A DNA stretch of 64,000 bases from Deinococcus carri (GTDB lineage: Bacteria > Deinococcota > Deinococci > Deinococcales > Deinococcaceae): NCBI RefSeq assembly GCF_039545055.1, contig NZ_BAABRP010000004.1:1-64000 (forward strand). The letters are read 5' to 3'. Position numbers and translations under genes: made by a program. This document shows, piece after piece, positions 52,204 through 63,417 of the stretch (positions are counted from its first letter, which is position 1; each line of letters begins with the position of its first letter). The notes beneath the pieces are model-generated. The model made no database searches. It saw nothing but the letters and a program-made list of their open reading frames with translations, and was not told the origin of the DNA.

Positions 52204-53460
52204 TCAGGGCACCAGTTCGGGGACAGACGGGTCCACGTCAAGCCGCGCGAGCTGGTGCTGCGCCGCGCGCAGTTCGGACAGCAGGGCGGGGTCGGCCTCC
52301 CGGTGGCCCTGGCGGTCGGGATAATCCCACAGGCCGTTGTGACAGTGCCGGTCGTCGTCCCAGCCGGGGTGGTTGACCACCGGATAGAGGCAGACGCCGT
52401 GGAGAGGGATGCCCGCCGCCCGTGCCGCCAGCGCCTCACGGGACACCATCCGGAACCAGGCCGGGCGCTCCTCGTCCTCGGTGCCGGTTTCGGCGATCAG
52501 GAGGGGACGGTGGTAGCGGGCGGCCACCTCGGCCAGCAGCTGCCGCAGCGGCCGGTAGGCGGGGTGGTCGTAGGGCACGCGCTCGCGGCCTTCGCGCTGC
52601 GGGTGGTGACGCCACTGGTTGTAGGGATAGAAGTTCAGGCCAATCACGTCCAGATAGCGCGCGGCCCCTCCCAGCTCGGGGTGCAGGCGGCCCGCCAGCA
52701 TGTCCAGCGCCTCGAACTGCGCCTCGTTTTCCTGGCGGGCGGCGGCCGCCTCCCAGGGCCGCTCGGGATGGGCCGTCACGTGCAGCAGCGGCTCGGCGTG
52801 CAGGAAACGGGCGTCCGGACAGACCTCGCGCACGGCGTCCACCGCGCAGATCGCGGCGCGGACCAGTTGCCGCTTGAGGACCATGCCCCGACCCCGTTCG
52901 AAGGGATTGAGATAAGCCACCTCTCCCCCGCCCCAGGCCAGGAAGGAGATCTCGTTCACGGGGCACAGCCACAGCGGCCCGTCCGTCTCCGGGGCGAGGG
53001 CCAGCGCCGCCGCGCGGGCAAAGCGGGCGAAGACCTCGGGGAAGTCGGGGGCAAACAGGTCCACGTGGTCGGGCGTGCCGTAGTGCAGCAGGTCCCACAC
53101 CACCTGCACGCCCGCCGCGCGCGCGGCCCGCACCTGCGACCCCACCGAGCCGAAGTCGTACACACCGGGCTGTTCCTCGATGCGGTGCCAGCGCAGACCG
53201 TCGCGCGCCGCCAGCAGGCCCTCGGCGGCCAGGCGGGCGTAGTCCTGTGCGGCAAAGCGGTCATGGCCGGTCGCATCGATCACGTCCACCCGGCGGCCCG
53301 AGGGACGGCGGTGCGAGGAACACTCGAACCCCCCCAGAAAGAAGGACCGGAAGGGCGAAGGCGCTTCCTTCCCCAGCGCCTTCTCTGCCCCCAGCGGCGG
53401 CCCGCCCGGCACCGTTCCGGGCCATGTCGGCACGTTTCCCCTCCCCTGTGCTTCCGTCAT
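52204..53460 (-). CDS. Clan GH-A glycoside hydrolase (beta-glycosidase-like)
   Basis: This 418-residue protein lacks a signal peptide and has a TIM-barrel glycosidase pattern. WDLLHYGTPDHVDLF is followed by the acid/base glutamate motif LCPVNEISFLAWGGGE and the nucleophile region PLLIAETGTEDEERPAWF. The first 45 residues are low in complexity. It precedes the glycosyltransferase-mutase pair on the same strand and may trim the same glycan. GH1 or GH5-like membership needs a profile search. Confidence 0.75.
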   Translation of the reverse strand: MTEAQGRGNVPTWPGTVPGGPPLGAEKALGKEAPSPFRSFFLGGFECSSHRRPSGRRVDVIDATGHDRFAAQDYARLAAEGLLAARDGLRWHRIEEQPGVYDFGSVGSQVRAARAAGVQVVWDLLHYGTPDHVDLFAPDFPEVFARFARAAALALAPETDGPLWLCPVNEISFLAWGGGEVAYLNPFERGRGMVLKRQLVRAAICAVDAVREVCPDARFLHAEPLLHVTAHPERPWEAAAARQENEAQFEALDMLAGRLHPELGGAARYLDVIGLNFYPYNQWRHHPQREGRERVPYDHPAYRPLRQLLAEVAARYHRPLLIAETGTEDEERPAWFRMVSREALAARAAGIPLHGVCLYPVVNHPGWDDDRHCHNGLWDYPDRQGHREADPALLSELRAAQHQLARLDVDPSVPELVP

Positions 53461-53598
53461 CCCCGAACCATAGCTACCCGGTGACAGGCCCAGATGCGTC
53501 TCCTAGACGATGCCCTGAGAGTTTCTTTACACAGACGTGTCCTTTTCGCCTAGGGGCGTGCCCCCCATTCCGGCCTTCTGCTAGGTTGAAACGGTTCC

Positions 53599-54741
53599 AT
53601 GCCCACCCCCGAGCGCCGCCAGTCTTCACTCCGGCGTCCCGCACCCCTGACTGAAGTTCCGGCAGGTGGCGAGGCGCTGCGGCGGCGCGTGTATCTGTGG
53701 GCGACGGGGCTGGGCGGCCTTATCCTGCTGCTGCTGTGGGTCTTGCAGCTTCGCCGCCCGGCCCCGGACCTCTTTGCGCTGTACGGCTATCCGGTGCTGC
53801 TGCTGGAATGCCTCTGGGGCCTCTTCTGGCTGCTGGGGCACCGGTCCCTGCTGGTGGCCGAGCGGGCGACGTTCCTGCTCAATGCACTGGCGGTACTGGC
53901 CCAGCTTTTCCTGGCGGTGCTGACCGGGGATGGACAGGCGCTGACGCTGTCCGGGAACGCCTACTGGCTGCTGGTCGCCGTCTCGATTCTCAGCTACCTG
54001 ATGTTCAGCGCCCGGCAGGGGGTATGGCTCTCGGCGGGTTTCTATACGCTGGGGGTCGTGCTGCCCTGGGTCGCCCTGGGCCTGCGCGGCCAGCCGCTGC
54101 CGGGGGCGGCGGACCTGCTGCGGGTGCAGCTCTCCTGCGGCGCGATCCTGGTGCTGCTGTACAGCCTGGCGTGGTACCGCGAACGCTTCCTGCTGGAACG
54201 CGGCCACCGCCTGACGCTGGAGCAGCTCGTCAACACCGACCCCCTCACCCACCTGCCCAACCGCCGCGCCCTGTACGCCGCCATCGAGCGGCTGCTGGAG
54301 GAGGTGCGCCAGGGCACGCCCGGCTGCCTGATCCTGCTCGATCTGGATCACTTCAAGCGCATCAACGACACCTTCGGGCACAACGCGGGCGACGGCGTGC
54401 TGCTGGAAAGCGCCCGGCTGCTGCGCTCGGCCCTGCGGGACAGTGACGACCTGGGACGCTGGGGCGGCGAGGAGTATCTGATTGCCCTGCCTGGAGTCAC
54501 GCCCGAGCAGGGCCGGCAGATCGCGGGGCGGCTGCGGGACCGGCTGGCCGCCCACGTCTTTCCCGGCGTGGGCCAGGTGACGGCCAGCTTCGGCGTCACC
54601 CCCTGCACGCCGCACGACGACCTGGGCAGCAGCATGGCGCGGGCCGACCTGGCCCTCTACGCCGCGAAAGCCGCCGGACGCAACCAGGTGGCCCTGCGGG
54701 AGGCGAACCTGATGCAAGAGAACCCGGTGCAGGAGAGTTGA
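53599..54741 (+). CDS. Membrane-anchored GGDEF diguanylate cyclase
   Basis: This 380-residue protein has about six transmembrane helices in residues 30-205 (VYLWATGLGGLILLLLWVLQL and others). A GGDEF domain follows from about residue 210 (NTDPLTHLPNRRALYAAIE). The active-site motif is RWGGEEYLIALPG, an accepted GGEEF variant. DLDHFKRINDTFGHNAGD supports catalytic competence. No ribosome site is seen before the ATG, so the mRNA may be leaderless (TAGGTT upstream). Confidence 0.88.
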   Translation: MPTPERRQSSLRRPAPLTEVPAGGEALRRRVYLWATGLGGLILLLLWVLQLRRPAPDLFALYGYPVLLLECLWGLFWLLGHRSLLVAERATFLLNALAVLAQLFLAVLTGDGQALTLSGNAYWLLVAVSILSYLMFSARQGVWLSAGFYTLGVVLPWVALGLRGQPLPGAADLLRVQLSCGAILVLLYSLAWYRERFLLERGHRLTLEQLVNTDPLTHLPNRRALYAAIERLLEEVRQGTPGCLILLDLDHFKRINDTFGHNAGDGVLLESARLLRSALRDSDDLGRWGGEEYLIALPGVTPEQGRQIAGRLRDRLAAHVFPGVGQVTASFGVTPCTPHDDLGSSMARADLALYAAKAAGRNQVALREANLMQENPVQES

Positions 54742-54890
54742 TACGGGCTTTGATCGGCTTCCAGAAGTTCCGGAGAGACCATCATGTGTTCTTCCAGCGC
54801 CCCCAGCCGGCCGTTTCTTCTTTCAGCGTCCGCGACCCCCCTCAAGCGAGGTGGACGCGGCGGCGGGACAGCCCCTGGGGCAGTGCCGTG

Positions 54891-54965
54891 ACCGGTTGCC
54901 GAACCTTTCCGAGCCGAAACGAGAGAGAAACCGTGATGAGGGCGGCGCGCCGTGGAGGTGCCGCC
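54891..54965 (-). repeat. Dispersed repeat, copy 2 (inverted)
   Basis: On the minus strand the sequence GCCGCCCTCATCACGGTTTC continues through TCTCTCGTTTCGGCTCGGAAAGGTTCGGCAACC and matches copy 1 at 45926-45985 with scattered changes. Here the terminal hairpin arm is incomplete. Nothing else is supportable in the 54742-55063 gap. Confidence 0.55.
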
Positions 54966-55063
54966 CCGGACCTGCGCCGCCCTAGAATGCAGCCGGATAG
55001 AGACCAGTTCACCGGCAGCGGCACCGCCGTCGCCCTCCCCGATCTTCAGGAGACTTTCCATTC

Positions 55064-55513
55064 ATGACCACCGACACCAAGGCCATCCAGATTCTGCTCG
55101 TCGAGGACAACCCCGCCGACATCCTGCTCACCGAGGAAGCCTTCAGCGAGGCGCATTTTCCCCACCACCTGCACTTTGCCAAGGACGGGGTCGAGGCCCT
55201 GGGGTTCCTGCGCCGCGAGGGCCAGTACGCGGGGTCGCCTGTCCCCGACGTGATCCTGCTGGACCTCAACATGCCGCGCATGAGTGGCCTGGAACTGCTG
55301 GACGTGCTCAAGGCCGACGACGCCCTGCGCAACATCCCGGTTGTCGTGCTGACCACCTCGCGCGCCGAGAGCGACATCTGGCGCAGCTACAACCTGCACG
55401 CCAACGCCTACATCCCCAAACCCGTGACGATCGCGGAATTTGTAGACGTCATCAAATCCTTCGAGAACTTCTGGTTCTCCATCGTAGCCCTCTCGCCCAA
55501 ACAGCGACCCTGA
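55064..55513 (+). CDS. Single-domain response regulator (Rcp1-like)
   Basis: This 149-residue protein is a lone receiver domain with acidic pocket VEDNPADILLTEEAF, phospho-acceptor Asp in VILLDLNMPRMSG and conserved Lys in YIPKPV. The 'NPAD' loop and C-terminal FWFSIVALSP are typical of Rcp1-type regulators that work with phytochrome-like kinases. The PAS/GAF kinase at 34816 is a possible partner. GGAGAC precedes the ATG. Confidence 0.88.
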   Translation: MTTDTKAIQILLVEDNPADILLTEEAFSEAHFPHHLHFAKDGVEALGFLRREGQYAGSPVPDVILLDLNMPRMSGLELLDVLKADDALRNIPVVVLTTSRAESDIWRSYNLHANAYIPKPVTIAEFVDVIKSFENFWFSIVALSPKQRP

Positions 55514-55630
55514 GGCACAGGGACAACCTGCGTCCCTTCGGCGCAAGGTTTCTGCTGACTGGCTGGTCTGCCCCGAGGCTGCGACAGATGTGCGACACGC
55601 CCGCGCCATCCTGCCTGCCGGAGGACCACC

Positions 55631-56707
55631 GTGGGCGACCCCGAACGGCACGAGACCGAAGCGCTCCCGCAGCGCGAACCGCATTCCCCGCGCCAGGCCG
55701 AGCGCCTGCGCCGCCTGGAGGCCGACCTGCGGGTCCGGCCCCAGACCAGCCGCGAACTCGCCGCGCTCTACGGCGTGCCGCTGCGCACCGTTCAGCGTGA
55801 CCTCCAGACCCTGCGGAAGCTGGGCCGGGGCGTGGAGACACACGCGGGCCGCTCTTTCATTCCCGATCCCCGTCCGGCCCTGGGTGCCGTCGAGGTGCTG
55901 ACGGCCCATGCGGCCCTGCGCCTGCTGTACCACCTCGCGCCCGCGCACCATCCGCACGCGGTCGCCATCCTGCACAAGCTCGCGGGACAGCTGCCCGAAG
56001 CGAACCGCCACCTGCTCGACGCCTCGGTGAGTGCCGCCCCGGAACCGCGTGGTGACGACCGGACACTGGAAACCGTCGCCCAGGCCTGGAACGAACGGCG
56101 GGTGCTGCGCTTCGACTACCGGCAGCCCGGCGGCGAGGTGGAGCGGGGCAACGAGCTGTGCGTGTACCTGCTGGACATCCACCGCAGCACCCTGGCCCTC
56201 TCCGTGACTGGCCTGGAACGCCGCCACGACCACGCCCTGCGCACCTTCAGGCTCAACCGGATGGAGTCGGCGGCGCTGTTGCCTGACCGCTACGACATCC
56301 CCGAGACCTTCAACCCACGCGAACACCTCACCGACGCCTGGGGAATGGCGGGCGCGACCCCCCCGGTGACGGTCCGCCTGCGCTTTACCCCCGACGCGGC
56401 CTACGCCGTGCTGGAGGGGGGCTACCCCCAGGCCAGCGAGCCGCTGATCTATCCCGACGGCAGCGTCGAACTCGACCTCCAGGCCGGAGCGGATGCGGGA
56501 GGCGTGCCCCACGAACTGCTCCCCTGGCTGCTCTCGTGGGGCGCGCGGGTGGAGGTGCTGGAACCGGAACCGCTGCGTCGGCACTGGCTAAACGAACTGC
56601 GGCTGGCCGTGCTGAGATACGACCCCGAGGCCTCGCGGCGCGGAACAGACAAGCCCGAGCAGGGCAGCCACGCGGAGAAGTTGCTGTCGCTCAGGCAGGC
56701 GACCTGA
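55631..56707 (+). CDS. WYL-domain transcriptional regulator
   Basis: This 358-residue protein has an N-terminal helix-turn-helix (RVRPQTSRELAALYGVPLRTVQRDLQTLRKLG) and a central WYL domain (AWNERRVLRFDYRQPGGEVERG, YLLDIHRSTLALSVTGL). A C-terminal WCX-like segment follows (WLLSWGARVEVLEPEPLRRHW). GTG start after GGAGGACCACC. WYL regulators often sense nucleic-acid or nucleotide ligands. It is convergent with the 5'-nucleotidase gene. Confidence 0.85.
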   Translation: MGDPERHETEALPQREPHSPRQAERLRRLEADLRVRPQTSRELAALYGVPLRTVQRDLQTLRKLGRGVETHAGRSFIPDPRPALGAVEVLTAHAALRLLYHLAPAHHPHAVAILHKLAGQLPEANRHLLDASVSAAPEPRGDDRTLETVAQAWNERRVLRFDYRQPGGEVERGNELCVYLLDIHRSTLALSVTGLERRHDHALRTFRLNRMESAALLPDRYDIPETFNPREHLTDAWGMAGATPPVTVRLRFTPDAAYAVLEGGYPQASEPLIYPDGSVELDLQAGADAGGVPHELLPWLLSWGARVEVLEPEPLRRHWLNELRLAVLRYDPEASRRGTDKPEQGSHAEKLLSLRQAT

Positions 56708-56736
56708 TCCTGGCCTCGCGTTCGAGCAGAACAAGC

Positions 56737-56781
56737 AGAACAGGGAAGGGGACGTCCATAGCACGCCTCCTTCCCTGTTCT
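56737..56781. terminator. Bidirectional hairpin between the WYL and 5'-nucleotidase genes
   Basis: AGAACAGGGAAGG and CCTTCCCTGTTCT form a perfect 13-bp stem with a 19-base loop, 29 bp past the WYL stop. No U-tract follows. Confidence 0.55.
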
Positions 56782-56887
56782 GGCCCTGTTCTGGCGAAAG
56801 CCTAGCTCCTGCCTGGGGCTACGAGATGAAAATGAGTCCTTGACATCTTGGGGACAGGCAAGCCCCTCCGTCACCCCCTCACCCCAG

Positions 56888-56911
56888 CCCTCTCCCACGA
56901 GGGGAGAGGGG
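56888..56911. repeat. CCCTCTCC/GGAGAGGG hairpin repeat
   Basis: CCCTCTCCcacgaggGGAGAGGG forms a stem of 8 bp, the third occurrence of this hairpin in the window (others at 43171-43195 and within 45814-45888). It lies 45 bp beyond the stop of the 5'-nucleotidase gene. Confidence 0.5.
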
Positions 56912-56955
56912 GTAGGCAATTCATCTTGATGTCAACAAAGCAGCTTAATCCCGTA

Positions 56956-58518
<1,563 letters not shown>

Positions 58519-58588
58519 CACGCCTTTATCATAAAGGGTGGAAGGCGGGAAGTGGTCAGCCTGCGGTCTCCTCCCCCCGCAGGAGCCT

Positions 58589-61500
58589 TCAGCGGACCAC
58601 GAGCAGCTTGAGGATGGACGTCTTGCTTCCCGTGTCGCCCGTGGCCGTGAGGGTCACGTCGTAGGTGCCGGGGGCCGTGCCCGCCGGGACGGTGAAGTCC
58701 AGTTCGGCCCGCCCGGCATTGAGGGTGGGGGTCAGGGTCTGGCCCAGCATCTCCACCCGCAGGGTGCGCGCGCCGGGGGCCTGCACGGTCAGGTGCACCT
58801 GGCCCGCCGGAACCGCCGTGCCCGGCGAGAGGCGGCCCAGCACGGCCAGCGTGCCGCTCGTGTAGGTCGTGACGGCCTGGCGGGGCGGCAACGTGGCTCC
58901 CAGCGACACGCTGGGGGGCCGCTCGCCCGCCCGCAGTTCCAGCCGGACGGCCTGCCCGGTGGGGACATAGCCCTCGGGGAGGTTGGCGGGGTTCAGGGCC
59001 AGGGTGTAGGTGCCCGGTGGGAGCGTGCCCAGGCGCAGGTAGCCGCGGCTGTCGGCCTGCACGTTGCGGCTCACCGCCCCCGACAGGATCACGCCCGCGT
59101 AGGGGATGGCCTCCTCGCCCGCACCGGGGGTGCCGCTCCGGTCGGCGTCGTGGAAGATCAGCACCTCCAGGTTCACGACCGGCGCAAAGGCGACGTTCTG
59201 CTCGGTCCGCCCGTTCTCGGTGACCTTCACAGTCGGGGTGGAGAGGGCCTCCAGGGTGGCGGGCAACCCCGCCGGGAAGGCGAGCGGGTAGGCCCCCACC
59301 GGAGCGCGCACGCGGTAGCGGCCCTGCGCGTCCGACACGCCGCTGGCCGTGCCCACCCGCACGGTCACGCCCGGCAGCCCCGCCTCGCCCTCGTCGCGCT
59401 GGCCGTTCAGGTTGCTGTCGCGGTACAGCACGCCCTGCACCTCCCCACCGATGCGGCCCCCGAAGGTCCGGACCAGCAGGTCGGGCGTGGCGAGCACCCG
59501 CGTCAAGTCGTAGGTCACGCCGACCCGGACGCCCTGGGTCAGGCCACCCGCCGCCAGCCCGTTCGGGGCGTAGAGGCGGTATCCGGCACTGAGGTTCAGG
59601 CCCGGCAGCCCCACGTCCCGGACGCCGAAGGTCAGGCCGAGTTGATCGGGCGAGCGCACGCTCTCGCCCAGGGTCAGCGAGGCGTGGCTGTAGTCCAGCC
59701 GGGTGCTGAAGCGGTCGTTCCAGTCCCGCGTCCACGACAAGGCCAGCGCGTGCGTGATGCCCAGGCCATTTCCAGCGAGGGCCAGCCCGGTCCGGCGCTC
59801 GTAGCTGTACTGCGCCGTGAAGGTGTTGCGGTTCCAGGCATATTCGCCGGTCAGGCCGAAAAACAGCCGGTCGCGGTTCACGCCGGTGGGGGCCGGGTCG
59901 CGTGCCCACTGCGCCGAGCCGGAGGCGCGTAGTGTCCCCACGCTCAGGGCGGCGCTGGCGTCCAGCGTCTGGGCCAGCGCGCCTGGCGTATCGTCGTCGG
60001 AGGCCAGGGTGTAGGCCGCCGAGGTGACCAGCGAGCCGCTCCGCACCCGAAAGGCCGGGGGCGTGATGCCCGCCGTGACCTGCCAGGCGGTGGCCGTTTC
60101 CGGCACCGTGCCCCCCTGCACGCGCCCCGAGAGGCTGGCCCCCAGGCCGCCCTGACCGCTGTAGAGCAGCAGGCCCGAAGCGTTCCAGAGCAGGCCGCCG
60201 GGCTGAAGCTGCACGCTGGCCGCCGCCCGGACCCCAAAGGGCCGCAGACTGCTGAGGCCCCCCGACAGCCCGAAGGTATGTATCCCCGCCAGACTCCCGC
60301 TGTAGGTCTGGGTCAGGTCGAAGGTGGGGGTGGCGTAGGTGAGCTGCTCGGTGCCGAACAGGGTGCCCTGGTAGCGGCCCTCGGTGCTGAAACCCACGCC
60401 GCTCAGGCCCAGGTTCAGACCCAGGTTCGGGGACAGGCGGCGGCCATAGCGCACGCCCAGCGTGTCGGTGCGGCGGCTCTGGCCCGCCACACTCAGGCCG
60501 CTGGTCGCGGCGTCGATGTCCAGCGTGCCGCCCGCCAGCGGCGTGCTGGCTCCCAGTCCCGCGCCGTAGAGCCGCCCGTCCGGCAGGGCGCGGTACTGGG
60601 CGCGCGGGCTGAGCCGCCACTTCCCGGCCAGCACCACGGCGCTCACGCCGAAGCTGTCCCGGCCCCCGTCCAGACTCAGGGACCAGCGTTTGCCGTCCAG
60701 CCGCAGTCCAAAAGTAAGGTTGCTCGGCAGCGGCCGGTCCAGGCTGCCGTCCAGGCCGGAGACGCTGGCCCCGCCCTTCACGTAGTCGGAAAGCTGGCCG
60801 GCGACGCTGGGCTGGAGGGCATAGCGCAGGTAGGTGCTGCGGCCCGCCGGGGACCAGTCCGCGCCCGCCTCGACCGCCGAATGCACGCTGAAGATCAGGC
60901 GCGGTCCCTCGATGGCCGCCGCACTGCGCCCGGCCAGCGAGGTAAAGGTGCTGTCGGTACGCGTGCGTGCCACGGCCTCCGGATCATGCGAGGACACGGC
61001 CTCCAGGAAGAAGATGTAGCGGTAGCCCTCGGAGACGCTGTCGAGCTTGAGGGAGACGGTCACCGTGCGGGTTTCGCCGGGTTGCAGCGTGACCTCGTTC
61101 GCGCTGAGCTGGGGGCGACGGTCCACGTTGGTGACGCTCAGGCGCACCGTGTCGGTCTGGTTGCCCAGGTTCGTGACCTCCAGCGGAAAACTCAGGATCT
61201 GGCCGGGTGTTCCCGTGATCAGCGGCGGGCTGCGCAGGGCGACGCGCGCCCGCGGCAACACCCGCACCGCCGCCTGGGTCCGCGCCACCTCGCTGCCGCC
61301 CCGCAGCGCCCGCAGCACAATCGGGGGGGACTCGCCCGCCGGGGCCAGGGCCGGAACCCGCAGGGTCACCGGGATCAGCGTGCTGCCGCCCAGTTGCAGG
61401 GTGCGGGTGCGCGTGACCGGCTCCCAGCCGGCCGGACTCAGCACCTCGAACACGTATTCGCCCTGGCCCTGCACCGTGAAGGTCAGCGTGGCGTAGCCGT

Positions 61501-61627
61501 CCGGCAGCGCCTCACGGGTCGCCGGGGCCGTCACGGTCAGGCCCGCCGACTGCGCCAGGGCCGTCAGCGGCGGCAGGGCGGGTGGGGCGAGCAGCAGCAG
61601 CGCCAGCAGGGTGAGGCGGCGGGACAT
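58589..61627 (-). CDS. Usher-like outer-membrane beta-barrel with SdrD/Cna-B-type domains (locus 2)
   Basis: This 1012-residue paralogue of the locus 1 protein has a signal peptide and N-terminal Ig/NEW-like domains to about 235 (PGQILSFPLEVTNLGNQTDTVRL). The barrel-type beta region runs about 240-690 (for example WSLSLDGGRDSFGVSAVVLAG, NTFTAQYSYERRTGLALAG). Two SdrD-B-like domains follow (LYRDSNLNGQRDEGEAGLPG at about 742; FHDADRSGTPGAGEEAIPYAG at about 829), then an Ig-like end. Both paralogues share 'VSS-DP' just before the barrel. It starts 94 bp after the small secreted protein gene. Confidence 0.7.
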   Translation of the reverse strand: MSRRLTLLALLLLAPPALPPLTALAQSAGLTVTAPATREALPDGYATLTFTVQGQGEYVFEVLSPAGWEPVTRTRTLQLGGSTLIPVTLRVPALAPAGESPPIVLRALRGGSEVARTQAAVRVLPRARVALRSPPLITGTPGQILSFPLEVTNLGNQTDTVRLSVTNVDRRPQLSANEVTLQPGETRTVTVSLKLDSVSEGYRYIFFLEAVSSHDPEAVARTRTDSTFTSLAGRSAAAIEGPRLIFSVHSAVEAGADWSPAGRSTYLRYALQPSVAGQLSDYVKGGASVSGLDGSLDRPLPSNLTFGLRLDGKRWSLSLDGGRDSFGVSAVVLAGKWRLSPRAQYRALPDGRLYGAGLGASTPLAGGTLDIDAATSGLSVAGQSRRTDTLGVRYGRRLSPNLGLNLGLSGVGFSTEGRYQGTLFGTEQLTYATPTFDLTQTYSGSLAGIHTFGLSGGLSSLRPFGVRAAASVQLQPGGLLWNASGLLLYSGQGGLGASLSGRVQGGTVPETATAWQVTAGITPPAFRVRSGSLVTSAAYTLASDDDTPGALAQTLDASAALSVGTLRASGSAQWARDPAPTGVNRDRLFFGLTGEYAWNRNTFTAQYSYERRTGLALAGNGLGITHALALSWTRDWNDRFSTRLDYSHASLTLGESVRSPDQLGLTFGVRDVGLPGLNLSAGYRLYAPNGLAAGGLTQGVRVGVTYDLTRVLATPDLLVRTFGGRIGGEVQGVLYRDSNLNGQRDEGEAGLPGVTVRVGTASGVSDAQGRYRVRAPVGAYPLAFPAGLPATLEALSTPTVKVTENGRTEQNVAFAPVVNLEVLIFHDADRSGTPGAGEEAIPYAGVILSGAVSRNVQADSRGYLRLGTLPPGTYTLALNPANLPEGYVPTGQAVRLELRAGERPPSVSLGATLPPRQAVTTYTSGTLAVLGRLSPGTAVPAGQVHLTVQAPGARTLRVEMLGQTLTPTLNAGRAELDFTVPAGTAPGTYDVTLTATGDTGSKTSILKLLVVR

Positions 61628-61721
61628 GCAGAGAACTCCTTCCCCGTGGGGCAGCGGGGACCGCGGACTCAGGACAACAGCTCAGGGCCAGATCATCAGG
61701 GCCAGACCGGGAAACGCAGCC

Positions 61722-62297
61722 TCAGGGCAAAACCAGGGCCGTAAAGGCCACGTCGAAGGCGTAGGCCCCGCCCGCCTCCGCGCCGGTCAGGTCCAGCGCG
61801 AACTCGATCTTCAGCGGCAGCCAGCCCAGCGACGGCCCGACATTGCTCAGGACCACCTGCGGCGTGCCGGTCACCTCGGTCCAGGGACCGTCGTTGACGC
61901 GGTAGTGCAGTTGCTGGCTGGGCAGCGCGCGGCCCTGGGCGTCGGGCTGGGTACGCACCTCCATCTGCACGGTCCAGGGCCGGGACGCATTGGAAAACAC
62001 GCTGAAGGCCTGCGGGGCCGACAGGTAGCGCACCGGGAACTGGGCGGGCGGATAGTTGGCCGGATTGATCTCAAAGGTCACGGGGGTTCCCGGTCGGCGA
62101 ATGGAAATCACATCCGGGATCAGGGGGCGCACGGCCGCGTCCGTTTCCGCCGGGGCGGGGGCCGGGCTACCGGGCAGCGGCACACCGGGCAGCGGGGGCA
62201 CGCCCGGCAGGGTGCCCTGGGCGCGGCCACCCGTCAGCAGCAGGGCCAGCAGCAGCGCGGACAGCCGGGCGGTGGGCAGCGGGCGTGCGCGGCTCAC
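61722..62297 (-). CDS. Small secreted protein of locus 2 (putative minor subunit)
   Basis: This 191-residue protein has a signal peptide (LSALLLALLLTGGRAQG), a Pro-rich linker of about 30 residues and a beta-rich domain with LHYRVNDGPWTEVTGTPQVV. That is the counterpart of VEYSVNGGPWQRTGAVQVV in locus 1. It overlaps the chaperone gene by four bases. Function is inferred only from this conserved order. Confidence 0.65.
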   Translation of the reverse strand: MSRARPLPTARLSALLLALLLTGGRAQGTLPGVPPLPGVPLPGSPAPAPAETDAAVRPLIPDVISIRRPGTPVTFEINPANYPPAQFPVRYLSAPQAFSVFSNASRPWTVQMEVRTQPDAQGRALPSQQLHYRVNDGPWTEVTGTPQVVLSNVGPSLGWLPLKIEFALDLTGAEAGGAYAFDVAFTALVLP

Positions 62298-63205
62298 GGC
62301 TTGCCTCCCGGCCCTCCCGTGGTGCCCGCCGGGGCCGTGGCGGGTGCAGGTGTGGCGGCGGGCGCGGCGGCAGGTGTGGCGGCCTGAGAGCGGGCCTTGA
62401 GGTCAAAGGGCAGGGTCACCACATGCTCGCCCAGGATGTCCTTGTTCTTGTCGCCGTTGTTCAGGATGACCAGGGCGCTGTACTGCCCTTTGGGCACGGG
62501 TCCGGCCCAGGCCGACTTGAGCAGCACCGTGCGGCCCGGCAGCGCCACGGTCAGTTCCAGCGGGAGGGTCGCCACGAGGTCGCCCCTGGCGTCGCGCAGT
62601 TCGACCCGGCCCCGCACCCCGGTGGCGGCGTTGCCGGTGTTGGCGTACTGCACGGCCAGTTGATAAATATCCGTCTCGTTTTTGGGGGGGGCATCAAAAA
62701 TCCCGGTGATGCTGCCCTCGGCCTTGATGGGCTGCACATTCACGTACATGGTGTGCGCCACCCGCAACCGGAAGGAGGCGAGCGTCTTGCCGGGAACCGC
62801 CGCCGGGTCCTGGGCCTCGAACATCAGCATGGCCCAGTGGGTGCCGGGCGCAGCGTTCGGCGGAATCTGAATGGTGTAGCGGACCTGCTTGGTTTCCAGG
62901 CCGCCCAGCTCGATCTCGGAGGGCGTGAAGGTGGTCCAGGGGGCGCTGCTTTCCTTGACGGTCCCTACCGGCGGAAACTCGGTTTCGCCCGTCTCACCGA
63001 TGTTCATGTCCGAGAGGTACGCGACGATCCGCAGCTTCTGGGCCGTGCTGTTGGGGTTGTAGATGTTCAGGACCTGGGTGATCGCCTGGCCGGGCGCGGC
63101 GCTAAAGAGCTTGGTGATCGGGTCGACCCCGACCGTGGCCTGTGCGGCCGCAGTCGCGGGCAGCAGGGAAAGCAGCAGGGGAAGCAGACGGGCAAGGGGA
63201 CGCAT
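62294..63205 (-). CDS. PapD-like periplasmic chaperone (locus 2)
   Basis: This 303-residue protein has a signal peptide (LLPLLLSLLPATAAAQA) and two Ig-like domains. It shows SAAPGQAITQVLNIYNPNS, then WTTFTPSEIELGGLETKQVRYTIQIPPNAAPGTHW and AMLMFEAQDP, the same layout as in locus 1. The second domain has YANTGNAATGVRGRVELRD. The C-terminus has an Ala/Pro-rich tail of about 30 residues absent from the locus 1 protein. Confidence 0.75.
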   Translation of the reverse strand: MRPLARLLPLLLSLLPATAAAQATVGVDPITKLFSAAPGQAITQVLNIYNPNSTAQKLRIVAYLSDMNIGETGETEFPPVGTVKESSAPWTTFTPSEIELGGLETKQVRYTIQIPPNAAPGTHWAMLMFEAQDPAAVPGKTLASFRLRVAHTMYVNVQPIKAEGSITGIFDAPPKNETDIYQLAVQYANTGNAATGVRGRVELRDARGDLVATLPLELTVALPGRTVLLKSAWAGPVPKGQYSALVILNNGDKNKDILGEHVVTLPFDLKARSQAATPAAAPAATPAPATAPAGTTGGPGGKP

Positions 63206-63270
63206 GAGGCCTCCGGGTCAGGTCAGGGGGTGGGGCGGGGCGCGCGGGTGGAATCAGGGGAAAGACCTGA

Positions 63271-63397
63271 AACGGATTCCGGTTGAACAGTGATGCAACA
63301 ACTGCGAAACCCGGCTGGAAGGAAAGGGGACGGATTCCAGAATGAAATGAGCCTTCGGCGCTTTCCCGCAGGAGAACGGCTGGGGCCGGAATCCGTT
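63271..63397. repeat. Inverted-repeat element between subunit and chaperone genes (locus 2)
   Basis: AACGGATTCCGG (63271-63282) and CCGGAATCCGTT (63386-63397) are perfect 12-bp inverted repeats bounding 127 bp. A third partial copy, ACGGATTCC, lies at about 63330. The interior holds the CGGCGCTTTCCCG repeat shared with the galK upstream region. Confidence 0.55.
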
Positions 63398-63417
63398 CGA
63401 AACGGGAACGGCAGCAG

